A DNA stretch of 13,184 bases from CAYQTO01 sp964420455 (GTDB lineage Bacteria; Sumerlaeota; Sumerlaeia; SLMS01): NCBI GenBank assembly GCA_964420455.1, contig CAYQTO010000102.1, forward strand, positions 1 to 13,184. Reading direction: 5' to 3'. The position numbers and the translations under genes are program-made. The notes below the pieces were generated by a model. It did no database searches, was not told the DNA's origin, and saw only the letters and a list, made by a program, of their open reading frames with translations. This document shows positions 1-6,622 of this stretch, piece after piece (the stretch's first letter is position 1; every line of letters starts with the position of its first letter).

Positions 1-380
1 TTCAGCTTGATGGATCCTACACCCACGTCCGCTCCAACGTTCTCCAGGACATCGAAGGGGGGGCCGACTTCAGTTATGGGATCCGTTCTCCGAGTGCCAC
101 CAAGGGCCTGGTCATTGAAGGCAACACGATCTCCTATTTTAGCTTCGGTGCCAAAAATCCAAGGGCTGTTGCGTTGGAGGATCCACAAAGATGCCGGATC
201 GTCGGCAATACGGTAGACGCCTCGCCTTTTGGACTTGCCAACAATTTTGCGATCACTATCTCCGGCACCTCCGCCAGTCGTGTATATACGTCGGGGAACG
301 TGGTTTTCGTAGGTGAGATATACTTCCAAAAATCGGAAGCTCAGGTCGATGGCGACCCGATCGACAGGATCATTCCATGA
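1..380 (+). CDS. Right-handed beta-helix repeat protein, C-terminal fragment
   Basis: The reading frame is open from base 3 to the TGA at 378-380. Its N-terminus lies outside the window, leaving about 125 residues. Seen: short repeated strands ending in a Gly/Asn turn, such as VIEGNTIS followed about 30 residues later by RCRIVGNTVDAS, preceded by a similar HVRSNVLQDIEGG rung. This IxxNxIxx pattern is typical of parallel beta-helix (pectate-lyase-like or NosD-like) rungs. Known of the family: such proteins are usually secreted and bind or cleave polysaccharides, or act as adhesins. No catalytic residues can be assigned from this fragment, so an enzymatic role is not claimed. The stop codon overlaps the start of the next gene (ATGA), so the two are probably translationally coupled. 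Its codons (AAA, AAT, CCA, AGG, ATA, TTT) look visibly less GC-rich than those of the genes that follow. Confidence 0.7.
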   Translation, partial: QLDGSYTHVRSNVLQDIEGGADFSYGIRSPSATKGLVIEGNTISYFSFGAKNPRAVALEDPQRCRIVGNTVDASPFGLANNFAITISGTSASRVYTSGNVVFVGEIYFQKSEAQVDGDPIDRIIP

Positions 381-1540
381 GTTCCTCGTCGCTTGCTCTC
401 CGACTGTTCATGGTCCTGGCTACTGTTGCTCGCTGGGCCGCGCCCGCCCAGCCTGCGGACCTCGTTTTCGTGCCCGACCGCACCGTGAGGCTCCCGGCTG
501 GCATCGTCGCCTCCCACAAGGACTTTGTGCAAACCAACCGCGCGGGCGACTGGCGCCTCACCTGGACCGGCCTCAGCAGCCAACTCCCCCCCGGCGCGGC
601 GATCGATGCCTACTCCGAGGTCGGCACCACCATCTACTTCTCTCTGGACCGCGACGCACTCCTCCCCGCCGCGGGCCCCGTCGCCGACGAGGACATTCTT
701 GTCTATACACAGGCGACCAACACCATCGCCCTCGCCTGGGACGGCTCCGCGAACGGCCTCCCCGCGGGTGCAAACACAGATGCGGTCTCTGTCGCCGACC
801 CGCAGACCCCGGTTTTCCTCCTGTCCTTCGACCGCACGGTGCTGCTTCCGGGGGTGGGCCCCGTCGCCGACGAAGACGTCGTGACCTGGTCCGCTGCAAC
901 GCCCGCTGTCTATACGCTTTTCCTCGACGGTTCGGCGGCGGGCCTCCCCCCCGGTGCAAATCTCACGGGCGTTGCCGCCCTTCCCAACGGCAACTACTCC
1001 GTCGCCATCGACCGGCCCATCACGATCGGGACCACCGCCTTCGACGGCGGCGACGTGCTCGAATATCAATTCGCCGCGCCCGCCGGCTTTCAGTCCACCC
1101 CCTTCGCCTCGACTTCGGCTCTCGGCCTTCCTGCGGGCATTCATCTCGGCGGACTCGAGTCCTTCGACACGGGGCCGTTGCTGGTGGATCTGATCGCGTT
1201 CGAGGTTCTTGCGCCGTACGGAGGCGACCGACCCCGGCTCCGATGGGAAACCGCCCTCGAGATCGACAACGCCGGCTTCCACCTCTACCGCGGTGTCGAC
1301 AAGGGTGGCGTCTGGGTCCCCGGCGAACGGCTCACCAATTCGATCATCCCCGGCCGGGGAACGGATTTCACGGGCGCCGTCTATACGTTCGAGGATCCCG
1401 AACCGTGGCTGCCGGGTGCGCCCATGCGGGCCTACTTCCTGGAGGATCTCGAGTTCGGCGGCGACGCGACGCTTCATGGCCCCGCGGTGCTCGATGTCGC
1501 CCGCGGTCAAACCCGTGTCGGCCATTGGGCGCTCCACTAG
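377..1540 (+). CDS. Secreted repeat protein with a C-terminal beta-sandwich-like module
   Basis: 387 residues, starting at the ATG that overlaps the preceding stop. A signal peptide is visible at about residues 5-27 (hydrophobic stretch, then AAPAQPA), so export is likely. The middle (about 62-260) holds repeats of roughly 60 residues. Each has a G-LP-G-A turn (LSSQLPPGA near 66, NGLPAGA near 126, AGLPPGA near 188, LGLPAGI near 249), and the first two have a following DR-LLP-GPVADED block (91-106, 152-167), with a degenerate DRP-TIGTTAFDGGD in the third. The C-terminus (about 287-373) has RWETALEIDNAGFHLYR, then a TFED strand and a FLEDLEFGGDATLHGPA strand. I recognise this as a module found at the end of many secreted bacterial proteins, probably a fibronectin-type-III-like fold. 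I do not recognise the repeat family. There is no catalytic motif. Pairing with a beta-helix gene suggests a surface or extracellular role (inference). Confidence 0.75.
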   Translation: MSSSSLALRLFMVLATVARWAAPAQPADLVFVPDRTVRLPAGIVASHKDFVQTNRAGDWRLTWTGLSSQLPPGAAIDAYSEVGTTIYFSLDRDALLPAAGPVADEDILVYTQATNTIALAWDGSANGLPAGANTDAVSVADPQTPVFLLSFDRTVLLPGVGPVADEDVVTWSAATPAVYTLFLDGSAAGLPPGANLTGVAALPNGNYSVAIDRPITIGTTAFDGGDVLEYQFAAPAGFQSTPFASTSALGLPAGIHLGGLESFDTGPLLVDLIAFEVLAPYGGDRPRLRWETALEIDNAGFHLYRGVDKGGVWVPGERLTNSIIPGRGTDFTGAVYTFEDPEPWLPGAPMRAYFLEDLEFGGDATLHGPAVLDVARGQTRVGHWALH

Positions 1541-1562
1541 CTCGCGCGTTTCTTCCCGGATG

Positions 1563-1612
1563 GCGGAGGACTGTCGGTTCTCCGCTCCGACGGCGTTCTC
1601 GCTACTCGCCGT
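1563..1612. terminator. Tandem hairpins between convergent genes, possible bidirectional terminator
   Basis: Two perfect 6-bp inverted repeats stand side by side. GCGGAG (1563-1568) pairs with CTCCGC (1580-1585), and ACGGCG (1590-1595) pairs with CGCCGT (1607-1612). Each has an 11-base loop. They fill the 61-base gap between the repeat-protein gene and the convergent dnaJ-type gene, and the second covers the dnaJ-type stop codon. No T-tract follows on either strand, so they are not canonical intrinsic terminators. Confidence 0.3.
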
Positions 1613-2546
1613 TCTCCAGTTCCAGCAACTGCTGATACAGGGCGCGTTCCTTCTCGCCAGGGTCCTGTGGCACCTCGATGTGGAGTTCCACCAAGAGGTC
1701 GCCCGCGCCTCCGCTCTGGGGCATGCCGCGCCCCCGGAGGCGTAGTCGGCGGCCCGAGGAACTCCCCGCCGGGACGGTCACATTGAGGGGTCCACCAGGC
1801 GTCTCCACGCGGGTCTTTCCACCGATCACGGCCCGCGCCGGGCTGATCCGCGCCCGCGTCACCAGCGTCTCGTCCTCCCAACGGTAAACCCCATCGTCTG
1901 CATAGCGCACCTTCAGCAGGATGTCGCCACCGTCGGGGCCCTCACCCGCCAGCCGCACTTTCTTCCCGTTTCCGATCCCCTTGGGAATCTTCACATTGAA
2001 GGTCCGTGTCCCCACGCCGGGGATCCCGAGGGCGATCCTTTGCTGGCCTCCTGTGACGATGGTTGAGAGAGGCACGTGGACCTCCGCCTCGGAGGTCGCG
2101 GGCCGCGGGGCGCCTGTGCCGAGCTCCGGCCCGAACCCGTCGAACCCATGGGGGGCACCGCCAAAGTGCACCCGGGTTCCCCCCCGGCCTCCGTTGGAAA
2201 AGCCGCCCCCAAAGATCGCCTCGAAGAAGTCGCTGAAGTCGCCGAAGTTGAACCCGGCGCCTGAAGCTCCGGCTGAACGGAATTCGTATCCCGGAGGCGG
2301 GCGGAACTCCTGGCCCTGCTTCCAGTTCGCCCCGAGCGCGTCATACCGGCGGCGCTTTTCCGGATCTTTCAGAACCTCGTACGCCTCGTTGATCTCCTTG
2401 AACCGTTCCTCCGCCTTCGGATCGTTCGGGTTCGCGTCCGGGTGGTTCGCGCGCGCCAGCTTTCGGTACGCCTTGCGGATGTCCTCCGGCTTGGCGTCGC
2501 GCCCGATCCCCAGGATTTCGTAGTAGTCCCTATACGTTACCGCCAT
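1602..2546 (-). CDS. cbpA: J-domain co-chaperone, DnaJ/CbpA type without zinc finger
   Basis: 314 residues. It stimulates the ATPase of DnaK and delivers unfolded substrates to it in the cytoplasm. Seen: an N-terminal J domain (about 5-70) with the HPD tripeptide at 35-37 and a canonical helix IV (RRRYDALG); a Gly/Phe-rich linker (about 95-140); then two C-terminal substrate-binding beta domains (about 152-225 and 226-293), including IPKGIGNGKKVRLAGEG and GDLLVELHIEVP. The four CxxCxGxG zinc motifs of classical DnaJ are absent, which together with the length matches CbpA or class B DnaJ. The ATG at 2546 has a good upstream AGGAAGGA and lies 17 bases inside the end of grpE, so the two are co-translated. 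No dnaK is in the window. The gene name reflects architecture. It may be the organism's main DnaJ. Confidence 0.93.
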   Translation of the reverse strand: MAVTYRDYYEILGIGRDAKPEDIRKAYRKLARANHPDANPNDPKAEERFKEINEAYEVLKDPEKRRRYDALGANWKQGQEFRPPPGYEFRSAGASGAGFNFGDFSDFFEAIFGGGFSNGGRGGTRVHFGGAPHGFDGFGPELGTGAPRPATSEAEVHVPLSTIVTGGQQRIALGIPGVGTRTFNVKIPKGIGNGKKVRLAGEGPDGGDILLKVRYADDGVYRWEDETLVTRARISPARAVIGGKTRVETPGGPLNVTVPAGSSSGRRLRLRGRGMPQSGGAGDLLVELHIEVPQDPGEKERALYQQLLELENGE

Positions 2547-3144
2547 CGTTGCTGGATCCTTCCTCTGCGGGGCCGCTGCTCACGGCCACCTGCGCGGCCC
2601 GCAGCAATCCCACGCTGTCGCGGAATCCGGCCAGGATTTCCTGCACCACGGTTCCCTCCGGCTCGTCGCTCGGCAGCCGCAGGATCGCCTCGTGCACATC
2701 TGGATGAAAGGCCTCGCCGGCGGTCTCGATCCGTTCGATGCCGATGCGTTCGAAGGCCCCGAGCAGCTGGCGATAAACGGCCTCCAGGCCACCCCGCGCC
2801 GGGTTGTCCTCCGGCACGTTGTTCAGCCCCATGGCCAGGGAGTCGAACACCGGCAGCAGGGCCGTGGCGGCATCGCGGCGCCCCCGCTGGAACTCGTGCT
2901 CGCGCTCCCGCGCCGACCGCCGCCGAAAGTTCTCGAAATCCGCCCTCAGGCGCAGGAGCCGCTCCTCCGCGCTCTCCTCATCGCCGGGCTTCCGGCGGGC
3001 CTCCCGGCCTTCCCCGCTGTCGTCCCGGGGTCCCGCATCCGCTTCCCCACCCTCTCCAGGTTCCCTTTCGGGAGGCTCGCCTCCGTTTTCCACCTCGGGT
3101 TCCCCCGCAACTTCTTTTTCTTTCAGTTCTTCGTGGGCTTCCAT
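2530..3144 (-). CDS. grpE: GrpE, nucleotide exchange factor for DnaK
   Basis: 204 residues from the chosen ATG at 3144. It releases ADP from DnaK during the folding cycle. Seen: a long acidic, Glu/Gly/Pro-rich and probably disordered N-terminus (1-58); a charged helix with RADFENFRRR (about 67-76), the conserved coiled-coil dimer segment; and the GrpE C-terminal beta domain with AFHPDVHEAI (145-154), GTVVQEILAGF (164-174) and a final LLRAAQVAVS (180-189), where most homologues have R-P-A. The frame stays open upstream to a possible start at 3303, but that extension (basic, Pro-rich) does not look like GrpE. GGGA sits six bases before the 3144 ATG. It is first in a grpE-dnaJ-type operon. I found no CIRCE operator upstream, so HrcA control is not supported. 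Confidence 0.93.
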   Translation of the reverse strand: MEAHEELKEKEVAGEPEVENGGEPPEREPGEGGEADAGPRDDSGEGREARRKPGDEESAEERLLRLRADFENFRRRSAREREHEFQRGRRDAATALLPVFDSLAMGLNNVPEDNPARGGLEAVYRQLLGAFERIGIERIETAGEAFHPDVHEAILRLPSDEPEGTVVQEILAGFRDSVGLLRAAQVAVSSGPAEEGSSNDGGNV

Positions 3145-3346
3145 GCGGTTTCCCAATCTCCCGGGTCTGGTATCCGATTCCTGGTCAATTGCAAGACTCA
3201 AACCTTTGCCCGGGCGGGGCTTGGGGCGGTCTGGTCGGGCCGTTTCCAATAGCATTGTATCCAAATGGCCCACCGAGCCTCCTTTCCGCATCCTCCGAGA
3301 CACCTTTGACTTGCCTGCCTCTGCACGTGTCCCCGTTCTCCCCCCT
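3145..3346. promoter_or_regulatory. Divergent intergenic region between grpE and yidD
   Basis: These 202 bases separate two genes read outward, so they must hold both promoters. On the + strand TTGACT (3306-3311) lies 35 bases before the yidD ATG at a plausible -35 position, but no good -10 follows. On the - strand TACAAT (3259-3254) resembles a -10 for grpE, but no -35 lies 16-18 bases upstream of it. No CIRCE inverted repeat and no recognisable heat-shock sigma site was found. Confidence 0.35.
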
Positions 3347-3673
3347 ATGTCGTTGCTACGGACCGCCCTCCTCCAGGTCGATTACCACCTGCGCCGGTTC
3401 TTTCTGGCGCTCGTCCGCGGCTACCAGACTTACCTTGGTTGGCTGCTTGGGGGGCGGTGCCGTTTCGTTCCGAGCTGCTCCTGTTACGCCGAGGAGGCGC
3501 TTCAACGGGGCCCGCTGGTGCCGGCGCTCATGCTGATCGTGTGGCGGCTCCTGCGGTGCCAGCCCTTGTGCAAGGGGGGGATGGACCCGGTCCCCGATTG
3601 GATGACACGGGGGGGGCGTTGGATTATCCGCGACCGGCAGGGGCCCGACGGACGGCCCTCAGGAGACTCCTGA
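3347..3673 (+). CDS. yidD: YidD, membrane protein insertion efficiency factor
   Basis: 108 residues from the ATG at 3347. Family knowledge: YidD is a small inner-membrane-associated protein that assists YidC-dependent insertion of membrane proteins. Seen: an N-terminal amphipathic helix (about 5-33) with RGYQTYLGWLLGG, the invariant CRFVPSCSCYAEEAL core (38-52), and RLLRCQPLCKGGMDPVP (68-83), with the conserved cysteines and closing DPVP. The usual I-S-P after the YQ motif is L-G-W-L here. The tail from 84 is longer than the core needs and overlaps the convergent transglutaminase-like gene by 50 bases. No Shine-Dalgarno sequence precedes the ATG. An in-frame TTG at 3311 is a less likely start. 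In many genomes yidD sits in the rnpA-yidC cluster; here it stands alone beside grpE. Confidence 0.92.
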   Translation: MSLLRTALLQVDYHLRRFFLALVRGYQTYLGWLLGGRCRFVPSCSCYAEEALQRGPLVPALMLIVWRLLRCQPLCKGGMDPVPDWMTRGGRWIIRDRQGPDGRPSGDS

Positions 3674-5840
3674 TCTCGAGGAAGGCGGTGTCGCGGTCGG
3701 CCCCATAGCGCCACCGGTTGTAGGTCGCGGCGAGCGCCGCCGCCAGGTCCTTGTCGACCCCGGCGGCCCCCGCGGCGGCCAGAATCCGTTCCTGCGCCGT
3801 CGGTGCCCCGGCGGGAGTCGCCCGGTTTGCCCCCGCCCGCAGCGCCTCGAGGATCTCGCGGAGCAACGCCGCCGAGTGCGCACGCGAGGGGGGCATCCAG
3901 GCCCCGGCAGGTCCTTGCGCCGGGAGCCGCCGGATCCTTCGCCGAAGCCACCACGCGCCCCCGTTCAGAGCCACCAGCAGCGCCGCCGCGACCAGGATCC
4001 CCGGCTCCGTCGCGTTGCGTCGTATTCGTGCCCACGCCCGCACCAGCGCGCCCCCCTCCCATTGCTCCAACGCCCGGCGCATTCGCATGCCGGTCTCCTG
4101 GATCAGGCGCTCCTGGTCGGTACGGCCATATCCCTCGATGGCACCCACCACCACGTTGGTCTTTTCCTCGAACAACATCCGGAGGGGACCACCGGCGGTG
4201 GTTTGGGGCACGTGTGAGAAGAGCGTCGAGGGTGTGGGATCGAGCGCGACCCACTCGCCGCCGCCCAGGTGCGCCTCCACCCAGGCGTGGGCGTTCCGAT
4301 GGGGCACACGGAGGACGCGCTCGGTCCCCTCCGGTGGGTTTTCCGCCAGTTCCGCCCCCTGGAACCCGGTGACGAGGCGGGTGGGGATGCCGCAGTCGCG
4401 GAGCACCAGCGCCAGCGCCGTCGCGTGCAACTCGCAATGGCCCCGGGGAGTTCCCTCCATGAACCGGCGAAGCACATCGGGGCCCGGTTCCGCCTCGGGC
4501 AACTCGAGCGTATACACGCCGTGCCGCCGCAGCCAGGCCGTGGCCCGCCGTGCCGTCGAGTCCGGTGCCCCCTCGCCGGCTCCAACCAGACGAACGCGAA
4601 AGCCGCGGACCGCTTCTGCCAGTTCCGGGGGGATCTCCAGGTGGCTTGCCAGCACCGGCCCCCGCCGGAGCCGCGACCGCCGTCCTTCCGCAAGCTGCGG
4701 AGTCGTGAATACTTGGATCTCGGTGGGAAGGCGGCGCTCGCCAAAGAGCACCCGGCCGTCGTGACCCAACGTTGCGGGGGTGCTCTTGACCACGCCGCCG
4801 ATGGCCACCGTCGCCTCGGGCAACGGCACGAGCGAGCCCGGGTAGTCGTGGAAGCGAATCCAGTAAGCGCCAAGCGAGGTCGACGCGGGGGAGGGGCCGG
4901 CAACACCTTCGGTGATCTCCGGCAGCCGGTAGCCGGTCTCCATGAGGGAGATGTCCCTCTCCGGCAGCGGGGTTCGCGACCATTCCCAGCCGTCGAATGC
5001 ATCAAGGGTGGTCACCCGGAGCTGCAACTGCTCGGGTTCGACCAGCGCGGGGGGATCGATGATCCGCAAGGCCAGGGCATCCGTCTCCCGGATGGTTGTC
5101 ATCCCGCGGAGGGTGATCGTGTCGTTAAAGCCGGCCATGACCGCGGCGCGCTCCGACGGGGCGAGGCGGTTGCCTTCCATCAGCGACCCTCGCGGCGGGT
5201 CGACACGGGGAATTGTATAGAAGAATCCAAGCGCCAGGATCGCCCCAAGGGGAAGAATGCCCCACGCCGCACGCATGGACCGGGGGGCAAACTCGTGGAG
5301 TTGGTGGTCGTCCGCCAGCTCCCGCCGGGTCCGGTACAGCCCGAGACACACGAACAGCTGGACGCTCGAAAGCCCCCACCCCACGAGCAGCAGCAAAGCC
5401 AGGAGCCCCCGGCCCTCCAGCGAGCCCAAAAGCATCAGAACCACCGAGAGGCCCCAGATCTCGATGTAGTCGCGAGTCCGTCGCGGAACGAACCACCGAT
5501 GGAGCAGAAGCTGGGAGCAAATGATCGCCAGCGCGTAGCGCGCACCAAATTCACCGGCAAGGTGCATGGCGAAGACGATCCCCATAAAGGCGAGCGAGAC
5601 CACGGCCCACAGGCGTCCATACGACGGGGAGACGCGGACGCGGCGGCTTACATACCAACCCGGAAGGAGCATGAGACCCACCAGCATCGGGAGGACCGGT
5701 GGCATGTCCGCCACGAAGACGGTGGAAAAGAGCCCATACCAACCAAGGAAGAGCGCCGGGGGATCGAGGGAGGCAGTGGGCGGGGCGGGAGCCGGTTCGC
5801 CGGCACCGGGGCGAAGGATGACGCGGTTGGTGCGGCTCAA
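3624..5840 (-). CDS. TgpA-type membrane protein with a periplasmic transglutaminase-like domain
   Basis: 738 residues. Seen: an N-terminal membrane block of about six helices (about 30-60, 77-95, 101-115, 127-168, 193-210; DUF3488-like); an extracytoplasmic region; a transglutaminase/protease-like domain with the complete triad Cys469 (PRGHCELHATA), His518 (RNAHAWVEAH) and Asp534 (WVALDPTPS); one further membrane helix (about 613-632); and a cytoplasmic tail (about 650-735, DUF4129-like position) ending in TYNRWRYG and RSLLRAV. The catalytic Cys context is G-H-C-E rather than the commoner G-x-C-E-(H/Y)-F. Family knowledge: TgpA of Pseudomonas is essential, but the substrate is not settled. 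The start is TTG at 5840, supported by a strong GGAGG six bases upstream; the next ATG would cut the first helix. It lies 20 bases after the pseudopilin gene, so they are likely cotranscribed. The MoxR and DUF58 genes often found beside this family are absent here. Confidence 0.88.
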   Translation of the reverse strand: MSRTNRVILRPGAGEPAPAPPTASLDPPALFLGWYGLFSTVFVADMPPVLPMLVGLMLLPGWYVSRRVRVSPSYGRLWAVVSLAFMGIVFAMHLAGEFGARYALAIICSQLLLHRWFVPRRTRDYIEIWGLSVVLMLLGSLEGRGLLALLLLVGWGLSSVQLFVCLGLYRTRRELADDHQLHEFAPRSMRAAWGILPLGAILALGFFYTIPRVDPPRGSLMEGNRLAPSERAAVMAGFNDTITLRGMTTIRETDALALRIIDPPALVEPEQLQLRVTTLDAFDGWEWSRTPLPERDISLMETGYRLPEITEGVAGPSPASTSLGAYWIRFHDYPGSLVPLPEATVAIGGVVKSTPATLGHDGRVLFGERRLPTEIQVFTTPQLAEGRRSRLRRGPVLASHLEIPPELAEAVRGFRVRLVGAGEGAPDSTARRATAWLRRHGVYTLELPEAEPGPDVLRRFMEGTPRGHCELHATALALVLRDCGIPTRLVTGFQGAELAENPPEGTERVLRVPHRNAHAWVEAHLGGGEWVALDPTPSTLFSHVPQTTAGGPLRMLFEEKTNVVVGAIEGYGRTDQERLIQETGMRMRRALEQWEGGALVRAWARIRRNATEPGILVAAALLVALNGGAWWLRRRIRRLPAQGPAGAWMPPSRAHSAALLREILEALRAGANRATPAGAPTAQERILAAAGAAGVDKDLAAALAATYNRWRYGADRDTAFLEIRSLLRAVRRAPAGRG

Positions 5841-5860
5841 GGCCCCCCTCCCCGGGCCGC

Positions 5861-6529
5861 CTAGAAGCGGACCACGGTGATGATGTCGCCGTCTTCGCCC
5901 TTCGCCGGGTCGTAGCTCCCCAGTTGAAGGTAGGTGGACAGGATGGCGGCCTCGGCTTCGGACATGGGCTGGCGAAGGGTGTCCTCCGGATCGTGCTCCG
6001 CCATCGCCGCTGCTGACACGGTCAACTCCTCCAGCTCCGAACGGAGCACGGTCACCGGCACCCTTTCCCGGTCCACACTCCCCACGTTGGTGAACCGCCA
6101 GAGCTCCTGGGGAAGGTCAAAGTCGCCATCCGGGCCGGGGCTGATCACCAGCGACACCAACTCTCCGCTCGGGGGGGAGAGGTAAAGGTAGGTGCCGTGG
6201 TCCTGAAAGGGGTCCTCGGGGACACTACCCAGATAGGCGGTTGGGCGACTGAGGCTGGCAAGGCCCTGCTTTGCCCCAGGGAGCGCCGAATAATCGAGGG
6301 CGTAGTTCTGCAGGGCCCTCGTGATCGCCCGATGCTCCTCCTGCACGCGGCTCACCTTGGTCTGGGTGATCAGCCCGCGGCTCGAATAAAGCATGACGGC
6401 GAAAACCACAACTCCGATGGCGACGACGACGGCGAGCTCGAACAGGCTCAAACCTCGACGACCATGACCATTATGTCTCTTCAGGAACGCTGTCACGGGG
6501 GCGGCGCCGGATTCCCTTTTTGCACGCAA
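5861..6529 (-). CDS. Type II secretion GspG-like pseudopilin
   Basis: 222 residues. Seen: a class III prepilin leader ending RRG (24-26), then LSLFELAVVVAIGVVVF with Glu at mature position +5 (Glu31), the prepilin peptidase and N-methylation site and the transmembrane/packing helix. The globular part resembles GspG: DYSALPGAKQGLASL (79-93), VPEDPF (103-108) and a calcium-loop-like SPGPDGD (130-136). Residues 150-222 form a C-terminal extension, rich in acidic residues, that classical GspG lacks. Known of the family: pseudopilins form the short periplasmic fibre of type II secretion or type IV pili. The other machine genes are absent from the window, so the system is unknown. The start is probably TTG at 6529 and has no clear ribosome site; GTG at 6496 is an alternative that leaves a shorter leader. 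It is the first gene of a unit with the transglutaminase-like gene. Confidence 0.85.
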   Translation of the reverse strand: MRAKRESGAAPVTAFLKRHNGHGRRGLSLFELAVVVAIGVVVFAVMLYSSRGLITQTKVSRVQEEHRAITRALQNYALDYSALPGAKQGLASLSRPTAYLGSVPEDPFQDHGTYLYLSPPSGELVSLVISPGPDGDFDLPQELWRFTNVGSVDRERVPVTVLRSELEELTVSAAAMAEHDPEDTLRQPMSEAEAAILSTYLQLGSYDPAKGEDGDIITVVRF

Positions 6530-6622
6530 TGATTGTTGATTGAGTCCCTCACCAGCAACTCATTAAGATAACCCGTCACTGGTGATCTTCCTGTCAATTG
6601 TTACCTGTTGAAAGTTCTGCCG
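6530..6622. promoter_or_regulatory. Divergent promoter region with a 7-bp inverted repeat
   Basis: These bases separate the pseudopilin gene (left, -) from the mlaE-type gene (right, +). A perfect inverted repeat, TCACCAG (6549-6555) and CTGGTGA (6579-6585), spans 37 bases centred in the gap, with a 23-base AT-richer spacer. This could be an operator serving both genes. On the - strand a consensus TTGACA (6597-6592) is correctly placed for the pseudopilin gene, but its -10 is weak (TATCTT at 21 bases). No clear promoter is visible for the rightward gene. Confidence 0.4.

Noticed and set aside
341..1537. A 398-residue open frame on the - strand and a 440-residue frame on the + strand at 313-1635.
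   Set aside because: Both are Arg/Gly/Pro-rich shadows of the GC-rich repeat-protein gene. Only the 377-1540 frame has a signal peptide, internal repeats and a recognisable C-terminal module.
3145..3303. A longer GrpE start at 3303.
   Set aside because: The added 53 residues are basic and Pro-rich, lack family similarity and have no better ribosome site than the ATG at 3144.
3145..3346. A CIRCE operator expected before a grpE-dnaJ type operon.
   Set aside because: I searched by eye for TTAGCACTC and its inverted partner on both strands and did not find it.
3502..5864. Long open frames opposite or shifted within the transglutaminase-like gene (3502-4983 -, 3751-4764 +, 4269-5864 +).
   Set aside because: Low-complexity composition without domains, while the 3624-5840 frame has a complete catalytic triad and membrane helices.
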